Origin: an uncultured Bacilli bacterium
Lineage (GTDB): Bacteria > Bacillota_I > Bacilli_A > RF39 > UBA660
DNA length: 43,374 nt
Reading direction: 5' to 3'
Assembly (NCBI GenBank): GCA_947627915.1
Contig: CANQXT010000005.1
Span: forward strand, 1 to 43,374
Below the pieces are notes generated by a model. That model searched no databases. It was not told where the DNA came from and saw only the letters and a list, made by a program, of their open reading frames with translations. The position numbers and the translations under genes are program-made. Numbering within the stretch: position 1 is the first letter of the stretch; each line of letters opens with the position of its first letter. This document shows positions 33,192 through 41,248 of this stretch, piece by piece.

Positions 33192-34274
33192 CTAATATGC
33201 TAGTAATGGAACTTGTTTTGGATCAAAACCACTATTAACTAATTTATGAATAGTATCTTCTAAAGTTTGCATATTATATTTTATAATGACACCTGGATTT
33301 AAATAAATATCAAATGGTTCTTTTCCAATATCAAGTAATCTTGTTACTTTATTTATAAATTCTTTATCATAAAATAATTCAATATGTTCTTTAAATATAT
33401 CTAAATTAATATCATTATCTACAGCAAATTTAACATTATTTTTTAAATCACTTTCATTATAGTTAGCTAAGATTTTTTCAATATCATTAGTAGTGAAATC
33501 TAAATAATTAAATCCTAGTTCTTCTAATAAATCAATTAATGTTTCCTTAGGAGATTTAACTTTAGTAGTATTATCTATATTATTTTTAGCTTCAGCAAAA
33601 ACTTCTGAAATGCTTTTTCCAGGTTGAGGTGTATTTTTTAATTTTTCTTCATATTCATATAAAGCATCTTCAGGGAACATAATGATCTTAGCAGCTTCTC
33701 TTCTTTCTTCTTCATTAAAATTAAATTTTTCTAATAAGGAAGTTATAGAATCTCTGGTAATGTTATTATTACCATTTAATGCTAAATCAAAATATTCATT
33801 TAATCTTGCTTGATCTTCTAATGCTTCATCTTTTCTAATAGATAATTCTTCAATAGTAGCAATTGCTGTATTCATTTCACTTTCTACTTGAACTAATTCT
33901 TCTTTAGAACTTTTAATTTCTTGTTGAACTTTTTCAATAGTTTTTGGTAATGATGAAGATACTTCTTCACTTAATTTAGTAGGATTAAAGTCAATATTTA
34001 ATTTTTCTAGAACAATTTTATAATCATCATTCTTGATTTTACTTAATGCCTCTAATAACTTTTCTCCTTCTTCACCTAAAATTCTTTCTTCTTCAGTTAG
34101 ATTAGTTATTTCTTCTTGTAGTTCTTGTTTAGCTATAGTAGTTCTTTCTTTTGTATCAGTTGCTACTTTCTTTTCTTTTTCAATTTTAGCAAGTATTTCA
34201 CTATCTTCACCACGTAAGTTATATAATCTATCTATAAACGTTTTTAATCTTTCCATAGTCATAGTTTGACTCAC
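33192..34274 (-). CDS. Coiled-coil protein with C-terminal helical repeats, cluster 1
   Basis: This 360-aa protein has an N-terminal coiled coil of ~150 residues (about 20-160), then helical stretches including ITSLLEKFNFNEEERREAAKIIMF and repeat-like units (LIDLLEELGFNYLDFTTNDIEKILANYNESDLKNNVKFAVDNDINLDIFKEHIELF), ending GFDPKQVPLLAY. The repeated pattern (LxxLGFxxxD...I..IL..) is that of mTERF-like helical repeats. It is first in the operon with its own consensus promoter. It parallels the 435-aa gene of cluster 2. Function unknown. Confidence 0.72.
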   Translation of the reverse strand: MSQTMTMERLKTFIDRLYNLRGEDSEILAKIEKEKKVATDTKERTTIAKQELQEEITNLTEEERILGEEGEKLLEALSKIKNDDYKIVLEKLNIDFNPTKLSEEVSSSLPKTIEKVQQEIKSSKEELVQVESEMNTAIATIEELSIRKDEALEDQARLNEYFDLALNGNNNITRDSITSLLEKFNFNEEERREAAKIIMFPEDALYEYEEKLKNTPQPGKSISEVFAEAKNNIDNTTKVKSPKETLIDLLEELGFNYLDFTTNDIEKILANYNESDLKNNVKFAVDNDINLDIFKEHIELFYDKEFINKVTRLLDIGKEPFDIYLNPGVIIKYNMQTLEDTIHKLVNSGFDPKQVPLLAY

Positions 34275-34293
34275 TCCCTCTTATTATAGATAA

Positions 34294-34322
34294 ATTATAT
34301 CAAACCAAACTTTATTTGTAAA
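34294..34322 (-). promoter_or_regulatory. Promoter of cluster 1
   Basis: On the minus strand: TTTACA (34317-34322), a 17-bp spacer, TATAAT (34294-34299), about 20 nt before the 360-aa gene start. Confidence 0.8.
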
Positions 34323-34359
34323 CATTTTACACATTTTTTCTTCTTAAAATTTTTTTATG

Positions 34360-34388
34360 TTGAAAACTATCCTGTTATGTGATAAAAT
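34360..34388 (+). promoter_or_regulatory. Plus-strand promoter-like sequence facing the sigH terminator
   Basis: TTGAAA (34360-34365), a 17-bp spacer, TAAAAT (34383-34388). Transcription from here would meet the hairpin at 34401-34428 within about 35 nt and otherwise run antisense to the sigma gene. It may be fortuitous. Confidence 0.35.
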
Positions 34389-34400
34389 CTATAGCACTTA

Positions 34401-34428
34401 AAAAAAATACGATTTCTCGTATTTTTTT
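34401..34428. terminator. Bidirectional terminator after the sigma factor gene
   Basis: 11-bp stem aaaaaaatacg/cgtattttttt with a 6-nt loop; T-run on both strands. It ends the rlmB-sigH transcript 60 nt after the stop. Confidence 0.8.
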
Positions 34429-34486
34429 GCACATATACTCATTAATAGCTTCTTCTTTATTTTTATTTAATAATTTCTATAAAATC

Positions 34487-35101
34487 TTAAACATTTTGGA
34501 GTATTTTCTTAACTTTAACTTTTATTCTTTGAATAGTATTATCTACTTGCTTTGGTGTTTTACCTTGTATTCTAGCTATTTCTTGATAATTAAAGTTACT
34601 TATTAAGAGAACAAAGACATCCCACTCATTTTTCGTTAAAACATTTTTAACATTACTAACTAATTCATTACAATTTTCTAAATCAGTAATATTTTTTAAT
34701 GGATCATTGTCATCACTTATAAAATCTATTAAACTACTACCTTCTTCATAATTAAAATCTAAAGAAAAAGAATCGTGCAATAATTTATACTTATCTCTAT
34801 TATATTTTTTTAGAATACTTCTAATTCTTCTTTCAATACATATTGTAATAAATGTTGATAAACTAGTTTTTTTATCATCTTTATATGATGCTAAACTATC
34901 ACTAAATCCTACTGTACATTCACTATATACTTCTTGTAAATCAATATTTAAATTTACAAAGACATTATGATATTTACGCATTAATAACTCAATTATATAT
35001 TTATATTTCATATATAATAAATTTTTAGCATTTTCATCATTTTCTCTATATAACATTAAAAGTTCACTATCATTTAAATCTTCTAAATATATATCATTCA
35101 T
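34487..35101 (-). CDS. sigH: Sigma-70 family sigma factor, SigH-like
   Basis: In this 204-aa protein, region 2 includes DSELLMLYRENDENAKNLLYMKYKYIIELLMRKYH and ERRIRSILKKYNR (the -10 recognition/core binding part), and region 4 is LTKNEWDVFVLLISNFNYQEIARIQGKTPKQVDNTIQRIKVKVKKIL, a helix-turn-helix for -35 recognition. Size and gene order (immediately after rlmB, as in the Bacillus rlmB-yacP-sigH segment) point to the SigH group, which in Bacilli controls competence or early stationary genes. Its start ATG overlaps the rlmB stop by 8 nt. The exact regulon is unknown. Confidence 0.87.
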   Translation of the reverse strand: MNDIYLEDLNDSELLMLYRENDENAKNLLYMKYKYIIELLMRKYHNVFVNLNIDLQEVYSECTVGFSDSLASYKDDKKTSLSTFITICIERRIRSILKKYNRDKYKLLHDSFSLDFNYEEGSSLIDFISDDNDPLKNITDLENCNELVSNVKNVLTKNEWDVFVLLISNFNYQEIARIQGKTPKQVDNTIQRIKVKVKKILQNV

Positions 35102-35759
35102 TGTCTAATATCCCATAAATAAGTATTGCTGTAGCTACACTAGCATTTAAACTATTTATTTGTCCTTTCATAGGTATACTTATTACTTCATCACTATTGT
35201 TAAGTACAATATTACTAACGCCACTACCTTCATTACCAATTACTAACACTTTTTTATCACTATATGATACTTCTTTATATGGTTTACCTTCCATTTTAGA
35301 AGCATATATAAAATAACCTTTATCTTTTAATTTATTAATCGCATTAACTAGGTTATTAACCATTACAATTTTAACATGTTCAATTGCTCCGGTACTAATA
35401 TGCACAACTGTATCCGTTACTTTAACAGATCTATCTTTAGGTATAATTATTTCTTTGATACCGGCACATTCACAAGTTCTAATGATTGCTCCAAAGTTAT
35501 GGGGATCTTCTAAATGGTCTAACATAACAACGAAATCACCATTAACGGAATCAATATCATAATAATTATAATCTAAAATATCAATTACTATTCCTTGATG
35601 ATTGCCATTTACCATTTTATCTAATTTTTGTTTTGGTACAAAATCAAACTTCAATTTTGCTTCCTTTAAATATGGTATTAATTCTTTACTGCTTACAAAG
35701 ATTTTGTTAATTTTCTTTTTATCAACTTCTTTTAAAACATTTCTTCCATATACAAGCAC
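35094..35759 (-). CDS. rlmB: 23S rRNA (guanosine-2'-O)-methyltransferase RlmB (TrmH family)
   Basis: This 221-aa protein is a SPOUT methyltransferase. It has an N-terminal substrate-binding domain (about 1-70, VYGRNVLKE start) and a knotted catalytic domain with DHLEDPHNFGAIIRTCECAGI (about 86-106), VIGNEGSGVS (about 172-181) and the C-terminal trefoil SIPMKGQINSLNASVATAILIY. It methylates a ribose in 23S rRNA. Start is GTG at 35759 with AGGTG upstream. TGA stop overlaps the sigma factor start; this is direct evidence that TGA is a stop codon in a housekeeping gene. Confidence 0.93.
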   Translation of the reverse strand: MLVYGRNVLKEVDKKKINKIFVSSKELIPYLKEAKLKFDFVPKQKLDKMVNGNHQGIVIDILDYNYYDIDSVNGDFVVMLDHLEDPHNFGAIIRTCECAGIKEIIIPKDRSVKVTDTVVHISTGAIEHVKIVMVNNLVNAINKLKDKGYFIYASKMEGKPYKEVSYSDKKVLVIGNEGSGVSNIVLNNSDEVISIPMKGQINSLNASVATAILIYGILDNE

Positions 35760-35891
35760 ATTGAATCACCTATGAATTATTTTAACAAATTTAACTTTTA
35801 AAGTCTATCATTTATTTGTTTAATCATCTATAATAACACTTGCAATATAATATATTTTTAGTTATATTAGTTTTGATAAAGGAAGTGCATT

Positions 35892-36806
35892 ATGTTTAAA
35901 TATACCTTAGATAATAAAAGATATCATACTTTAAATTATTTTTTAAGAAATAAATTTAATAGTAAAGTATTTAAAGTACCTATTGATGCTCATATGAGTT
36001 GTCCTAATAAAGTAAATGGTAACGGGTGCATTTATTGTTCATTTAATAGTAAAGCTAATATTATTAATAGTGATGAATCGATTAAAGAACAATTTATAAA
36101 TAATATTAAAATATTAGAAAAGAAATGGCCTAATAGTTTATATATTCCTTATTTTCAAGCTGGTACTAATACATATGCTCCTTTAAATAAATTAAAAGAA
36201 TTATTTGAAAGTTTACTTAATGAAGATAAAGTAGTTGGATTATCGATTGCGACAAGGCCAGATTCTATAAGTGATGAAGTCCTTGATTATTTAGAAGATT
36301 TAAATAAAAGAACTTTTTTAACTGTTGAATTAGGACTTCAAAGTAGTAATGATAAAACTCTAAAGTTTATTAAAAGAGGACATAATGTGCAAACATTTAT
36401 TGATTGTGTAAAAAAATTAAAACAAAGAAAGATATTTGTTGTCGTTCATATTATTAATGGACTTCCTTATGAAACTAAAGAAGATATGTTAAATACAGTT
36501 AAGTTACTTAATGATTTAGATATTGATGGTATTAAAATACATATGTTATATATATCAAAAGATACAGAACTTGCTAATATATATAAAGAAAAAACATTTC
36601 CTATTTTAACTCAAGAAGAATATATCGATATAGTTATTTCACAGTTAGAATTACTAAATGAAAAAGTAGTAATTGAAAGAATAACTGGTGATCCCGTTAA
36701 AGAAGAATTAATTACTCCTGATTGGTTACTTAAGAAATTTTGTGTCTTAAATGATATAGATAAAGAAATGGTTAAAAGAGATACATATCAAGGAAGATTA
36801 GTATAA
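35892..36806 (+). CDS. Radical SAM protein, TIGR01212/YtqA (YhcC) family
   Basis: This 304-aa protein has an iron-sulfur cluster motif CPNKVNGNGCIYC (about 37-49), an N-terminal YHTLNYFLRNKFNSKVFKVP lead-in, SLYIPYFQAGTNTYAP, GLSIATRPDSI, VELGLQSSNDKTLKFIKRGH and a C-terminal DPVKEELITPDW. This gives a full-length YtqA/YhcC-type enzyme, thought to modify tRNA in related bacteria. RBS AAGGAAG precedes ATG at 35892. It is monocistronic, converging on the HD gene with a terminator between. Confidence 0.93.
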   Translation: MFKYTLDNKRYHTLNYFLRNKFNSKVFKVPIDAHMSCPNKVNGNGCIYCSFNSKANIINSDESIKEQFINNIKILEKKWPNSLYIPYFQAGTNTYAPLNKLKELFESLLNEDKVVGLSIATRPDSISDEVLDYLEDLNKRTFLTVELGLQSSNDKTLKFIKRGHNVQTFIDCVKKLKQRKIFVVVHIINGLPYETKEDMLNTVKLLNDLDIDGIKIHMLYISKDTELANIYKEKTFPILTQEEYIDIVISQLELLNEKVVIERITGDPVKEELITPDWLLKKFCVLNDIDKEMVKRDTYQGRLV

Positions 36807-36812
36807 AAAAAA

Positions 36813-36833
36813 GAAGATTATATTATCTTCCTT
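36813..36833 (-). terminator. Terminator of the HD gene
   Basis: 6-bp stem gaagat/atcttc with a 6-nt loop; on the minus strand it is followed by TTTTTTTT. It lies between convergent genes. Confidence 0.7.
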
Positions 36834-36839
36834 AATATC

Positions 36840-37547
36840 TTATTTATATCTTAATCTTCCTGTAATTAATGATTGCAGACTATTAATTGATTTTAATTCT
36901 TTACTTATAGATACTTGTTTATCAGCTTTAGAAACTATACGACCTTCAATATAACTACTTCTTGAAATAGATAGTTTAAATAATTTATTACGATTAGTTG
37001 ATTTAATAATCATATCTTTATATTTGGGTAATAATTTTTTATATTTATTAATATTATTTAATTCTAACTCTTCAATATTCTTTAAAGCACTTTTAACTGG
37101 AAATGGATACATATGATGAAGAATACCATCAATAATTATATAAGCTATTTCTTTATTTTCAAAATATTCTGGATACCAAGTAATTGCATTTATAACTGCT
37201 TCAATTGGATGTACAAAACCATGTTTATTTGTAAAATGGTCTTTTTTTATTGGGGAATTTTGCCAAGGTAATTCATATAAATCATGAAACATTGCAATAA
37301 TAACTGCAGTCTTTAAATCAACATTCATATATTTATCTTTATCTTTAATTAATTTATATGTTACCATTGCATCACTTAAGATATGATATCCTAAACTTAT
37401 ATTATCATGATGAGGATATTCTAAAGCATCATATCTTTTAATAAATTCATCGTGTGATATTATAGGTATAATAAAACTAAAGAACTCTTCTTTTTCTTCT
37501 TTATTAAAATCATAAGTATCTAATAGATTTATTATATCGTCAATCAC
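36840..37547 (-). CDS. HD-domain metal-dependent phosphohydrolase
   Basis: This 235-aa protein is an HD-fold hydrolase: an early His in HHDNISLGYH (about 46-55), HD in AMFHDLYELPWQNSP (about 91-105), HGFVHPIEAVINAI and ILHHMYPFP. The N-terminus (LLDTYDFNKEEKEEFFSF) shows a short resemblance to the 95-aa gene at 32005, possibly by chance. HD enzymes act on nucleotides or signalling molecules; the substrate is unknown. Start is GTG at 37547 with GGTGGGA upstream. Confidence 0.8.
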   Translation of the reverse strand: MIDDIINLLDTYDFNKEEKEEFFSFIIPIISHDEFIKRYDALEYPHHDNISLGYHILSDAMVTYKLIKDKDKYMNVDLKTAVIIAMFHDLYELPWQNSPIKKDHFTNKHGFVHPIEAVINAITWYPEYFENKEIAYIIIDGILHHMYPFPVKSALKNIEELELNNINKYKKLLPKYKDMIIKSTNRNKLFKLSISRSSYIEGRIVSKADKQVSISKELKSINSLQSLITGRLRYK

Positions 37548-37575
37548 TACTATCCCACCTTTTAAATCATTTTTA

Positions 37576-38247
37576 TTAATGTTTAATACGAGCTAATTTA
37601 ACTGCTTCAACATCTTCATTATTTAATTCACAAGGATGATTTTGCCAATTTGGTTCATCCATTGCTTTTAAAGATCTATTACTATAACTATTAAATATTT
37701 TAAATTGATCATCTATATGTTCTAACGGATGATTATTTAATTCATGCATAAAATCATTTTGAATGCTTATTTTTTGACTATAACTTTTTATTTCTTCTAA
37801 TAATTTAAGAGCTTGATCTTTTTTTCTATTTAAAAAAGCAATATTTAAATTATGTTGTGTTTCCATTACAGCAAGACTTTTTTCAACTTCAAAGCAATTT
37901 TCTAAACGATTAACTAAAAACAAATTACATGCTATCACAAGACAAAAGAATAAAATATCTGTTATTGATTTAGTTAAAACAAACAAAGAAAATACTTGGA
38001 CTAAATTAAGAGTAACGCCACATCCAAGTAACGCTAAAAATAATATTTTTTTATTTTTTAATTTTGTTTTCATATTTTTAAGCATTATTGAATCATTATT
38101 TTCTTCTAATATTAAATTATCTATATGTTCTACAACATTTTCTTGAGTTAATGTATCGTATAAATTATCTGTTGTAGTAATTTCTTTAGTTCCTTCATTT
38201 GAATATAGATATGTCTTGTCTCCATAAGAAATATACTTATTATTCAT
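37576..38247 (-). CDS. Membrane protein with two transmembrane segments, unknown family
   Basis: This 223-aa protein has a soluble N-terminal part (1-60), two transmembrane helices (about 68-90 FLALLGCGVTLNLVQVFSLFVL and 92-113), then a helical cytoplasmic C-terminal half. I do not recognise it. It lies 28 nt upstream of the HD gene and shares its transcript, from the promoter at about 38280. RBS GGGGGA precedes ATG at 38247. Confidence 0.68.
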   Translation of the reverse strand: MNNKYISYGDKTYLYSNEGTKEITTTDNLYDTLTQENVVEHIDNLILEENNDSIMLKNMKTKLKNKKILFLALLGCGVTLNLVQVFSLFVLTKSITDILFFCLVIACNLFLVNRLENCFEVEKSLAVMETQHNLNIAFLNRKKDQALKLLEEIKSYSQKISIQNDFMHELNNHPLEHIDDQFKIFNSYSNRSLKAMDEPNWQNHPCELNNEDVEAVKLARIKH

Positions 38248-38387
38248 ATAATTTCCCCCACTTCTAAGATTATATTAGCACATTTTTCATAAATAAGCAA
38301 ATTTTGAACAATAATTTTATTGTTAATTACACCTATATAGACTCTTTTATATATATTATGCTAATTATTAAATAATAATTATTTTTC

Positions 38388-38415
38388 TTGCATAAAAGAA
38401 AAAAATATATATAAT
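38388..38415 (+). promoter_or_regulatory. Promoter of the 207-aa gene
   Basis: TTGCAT (38388-38393), a 16-bp spacer, TATAAT (38410-38415), 16 nt before ATG at 38432; the RBS is AAGAGG. Confidence 0.6.
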
Positions 38416-38431
38416 ATTCTAAGAGGCAAAA

Positions 38432-39055
38432 ATGAATAGAGCAGAAATTAAAAGAGATATATTATTAAATTATATAAAACTATATAAATATTTATTATAT
38501 ATAAATGTTACTAAAAAAGAATATGAAATTGGTAACTTATATTTAAATTATATAAAAGATTATATTTATTTAAATAATACCATACCTAATAAATATACAT
38601 GGAAATCTTGGAATATTTGTTATTTTTATGCTTTAAATATTAAAACACCAAGAATATTTAATTATTATTCTAAGAAAATAGTTGATGATTACTTTGGTTT
38701 AACAGTGGGATCTATAGCTAATGATCCATTGGATGATGAAAAAGATTTTAATTTAGATAATTTCTTTAATTGTTTGTATGCTGATTTAGATGCTTTAAAT
38801 ATTAAATATTATGATTCGACTATTAATTCTGAAAATAAACATAATGGTTATAAAATAGCTATTTATTTTAATAATCAAAATAAAGATTATCACTTTGCAA
38901 GACAAAATGAAGATAGTCTTTGGTCTTCGAAATATGGTTTAAAGAAAACTATATTTGTTTCCGATAATCCTCTTATCTTTCAAAATAACCCTTTTATCCC
39001 CGAAAGTAAATATGAATATATTAAAACTTTAGAAATTAAAAAACCATCTTTATAA
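38432..39055 (+). CDS. Hypothetical protein, 207 aa
   Basis: In this soluble 207-aa protein, an N-terminal helical half (EIKRDILLNYIKLYKYLLYINVTKKEYEIGNLYLNYIKDYI) is followed by a mixed alpha/beta half ending YHFARQNEDSLWSSKYGLKKTIFVSD. The pattern YxxR/K..DxxWSSKYG with late Asp and His resembles papain-like or transglutaminase-related folds only loosely, so I assign no family. It is monocistronic with its own promoter and a strong terminator after it. Confidence 0.6.
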   Translation: MNRAEIKRDILLNYIKLYKYLLYINVTKKEYEIGNLYLNYIKDYIYLNNTIPNKYTWKSWNICYFYALNIKTPRIFNYYSKKIVDDYFGLTVGSIANDPLDDEKDFNLDNFFNCLYADLDALNIKYYDSTINSENKHNGYKIAIYFNNQNKDYHFARQNEDSLWSSKYGLKKTIFVSDNPLIFQNNPFIPESKYEYIKTLEIKKPSL

Positions 39056-39060
39056 ATATA

Positions 39061-39082
39061 AAAAACCTATTTCTAGGTTTTT
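39061..39082. terminator. Bidirectional terminator between the 207-aa gene and cluster 2
   Basis: 9-bp stem aaaaaccta/taggttttt with a 4-nt loop, T-run on both strands. It overlaps the last base of the 96-aa gene stop on the minus strand. Confidence 0.85.
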
Positions 39083-39372
39083 TATATACCATAATTATCT
39101 AATTCATTAATATCAAGATTAATTTTATTAATACTATTAGGATTTAAATTATCTAGTTTACTTTTAATAAAATCAATATCTTCATAAAATAGATTTGGTT
39201 TATACATTATTAGATTCTTAATATTATATATTCCTTTATTAATTAAATAATTTAATATTTCTTTTATTCTATCTTCATATAAGACAAATTCTGAATAATC
39301 ATCTTCCGTAAAATTACTTTTTATATCATTTATATCATCAATAGTTAAATTAAATTCTTCTAAATATTCCAT
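39082..39372 (-). CDS. Small helical protein, tail gene of cluster 2
   Basis: This 96-aa, helical, acidic protein reads MEYLEEFNLTIDDINDIKSN, then KEILNYLINKGIYNIKNLIMYKPNLFYEDIDFIKSKL. It matches the 95-aa tail gene of cluster 1 in size, opening pattern, LIN-KG/YLKNLG segment and place. Its start codon overlaps the stop of the 620-aa gene by one base (TAATG), so translation is coupled. Function unknown. Confidence 0.68.
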   Translation of the reverse strand: MEYLEEFNLTIDDINDIKSNFTEDDYSEFVLYEDRIKEILNYLINKGIYNIKNLIMYKPNLFYEDIDFIKSKLDNLNPNSINKINLDINELDNYGI

Positions 39373-41234
39373 TATATACTCCTTGTCTCTAATTCATATC
39401 CAATACAAGCAGATATTTTTTTAATTGATTCTGTACTTAAATAAGAATCTTTAGTTATTGCATATAATAAACCATCTTTATCAATCATAGTATTAGATGC
39501 TTGTAATTGATTATAAATTTTTATTACTTTTAATCTTGAGATAGCAATATTATCAAATTCATAAACATAATCATTTACTTTATATGCTTGATCTAACAAG
39601 ATAATTTCCGTATAATTAGGAGAAAACTCTTTAATATCTTGATTCTTTTGAATAATACCTTCATATAATTCATAATTAGGAATATATTCAATTGTCTTAG
39701 CAAAGTTTTCTTCTTTAAAACTTAATAAATTTTCTTCATCTTGAAGTGATTGAATAAAAGGATTTTGTTTTAAATTAGTATTATTTAGACAAGCTAAATA
39801 TTTTGTTGAAGAAAAATAATTGTAATACTCTTCAGAAGAATATTTTTCTTTATAAGATGCCATAAAAGCAATATGTCTATCACTTAACCATTGAACAATA
39901 GTAGGATGATGAGGGAAATAATTACCTAAAGGATTATAACCTGCTTTAACTGGGTGTAATAAACCTAGTTCAATATACCTATCACATTTATATTCTAAAT
40001 CTCCGGCAGATAATGATGAAACAGCAAAGTTATCTTTATCTACAATTTCAAAAATACCATATTTTAATAATGTATTATAATTTTCTTCAATAGTTTTAAT
40101 ATTACCAAGGATTAATAATGCTAAGTTATCTTTACTAGCAAAAGAAATATTAAAGCCTAAACTTTTTAAATATTGCTCAATTTCTTTTACTTGTTCATAA
40201 GAATTACGACATGCTTGAATATATAGTAAATTATAATCTTCATTAATATTTATTTTTCTTCTTCTTTTCTTATTTTCCGTTTGTTTTGCTTTACGAACCC
40301 ATAAACTTGGATATTGATAAATGATGCGATTAGCATTTTCATTTTTATATTCATTATATCTTTCCGTAATCGTTTCTAAATCACTATATAAACAAATTGT
40401 TAATAATGCTTGTTCATTAAAATTATTAATTATTTTATTATCTTTTAAGAATTGAAGAATTTCATCTGCTACATCTAATTTTATCTTAGATATAACCTCA
40501 TTTTTAATTATTTCTTTATCTAATAATTTAATTTCTTTATTATATTTAGCAAATAATTCTTTTACTTCTTCAATACTTACAAAAATAACATTTTCTTCTT
40601 TAAGATGTTCTTGTTTAGAAACATTATTTTGTCTATCAATATTATATTGATGAATACTTATTAATAATTCTTTCTTTTCATTATAACTTAAATTAGTTTT
40701 TAATATTTCATTATATAAATTAGTTACTTCTTCTCTATTTAATATTGTAGTATCATTTATATCTTTTATTTTTTGAATTATTTCTTGTAAATTATCAATA
40801 CGATCAATTAAAGAATTTAGTTTTTCTAATTCTCTTTCTCTTTTTATTTTTAATTTATTAATATCTTTAAGATAATTATTAGTTGTTTCCTTTAATAACT
40901 CAACAAAACTATTGATAAATTCTTGTTGTTTTAAAGTTATTTTTATATCTAAATGTCTTTCATAGATTGCTTTTAACACAATTATTATTTCATTATATTG
41001 TTTATTAAAATTATTTATTTGATTTAATTTATCTTCTGGTATTAAATTTCTAATACTTTCTAAATCAAAGGATAATAAAGATTTTACATCTTCTAGAATT
41101 AAATTACTCATACCTTCGAGATCATCTTTAATTATAGTGATATTGTTAATTTCATTGTTATCAACTAAATTTTTATTAATCTTACGATATTCTAAATTTA
41201 ATTTATCTAAAATATTTTCTAATATCTCTAACAT
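39372..41234 (-). CDS. Large coiled-coil/helical-repeat protein, cluster 2
   Basis: This 620-aa protein has an N-terminal coiled coil (about 1-190, repeated K/E/N heptads), a basic patch NKKRRRKININ (about 345), then mTERF-like helical units (YLKSLGFNISFASKDNLALLILGNIKTIEENYNTLLKYGIF, LSAGDLEYKCDRYIELGLLHP) and a C-terminal region with LYAITKDSYLSTESIKKISA. The helical unit matches one in the cluster 1 296-aa protein. It has no membrane segment or known enzyme motif. It is translated from ATG at 41234, 14 nt after the 435-aa gene. Confidence 0.7.
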   Translation of the reverse strand: MLEILENILDKLNLEYRKINKNLVDNNEINNITIIKDDLEGMSNLILEDVKSLLSFDLESIRNLIPEDKLNQINNFNKQYNEIIIVLKAIYERHLDIKITLKQQEFINSFVELLKETTNNYLKDINKLKIKRERELEKLNSLIDRIDNLQEIIQKIKDINDTTILNREEVTNLYNEILKTNLSYNEKKELLISIHQYNIDRQNNVSKQEHLKEENVIFVSIEEVKELFAKYNKEIKLLDKEIIKNEVISKIKLDVADEILQFLKDNKIINNFNEQALLTICLYSDLETITERYNEYKNENANRIIYQYPSLWVRKAKQTENKKRRRKININEDYNLLYIQACRNSYEQVKEIEQYLKSLGFNISFASKDNLALLILGNIKTIEENYNTLLKYGIFEIVDKDNFAVSSLSAGDLEYKCDRYIELGLLHPVKAGYNPLGNYFPHHPTIVQWLSDRHIAFMASYKEKYSSEEYYNYFSSTKYLACLNNTNLKQNPFIQSLQDEENLLSFKEENFAKTIEYIPNYELYEGIIQKNQDIKEFSPNYTEIILLDQAYKVNDYVYEFDNIAISRLKVIKIYNQLQASNTMIDKDGLLYAITKDSYLSTESIKKISACIGYELETRSI

Positions 41235-41248
41235 AATATCACCAACCT

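Noticed and set aside
34379-34606. Plus-strand 75-aa reading frame opposite the end of sigH
   Set aside because: It has no ribosome binding site, contains the terminator hairpin and runs antisense to the sigma factor gene.
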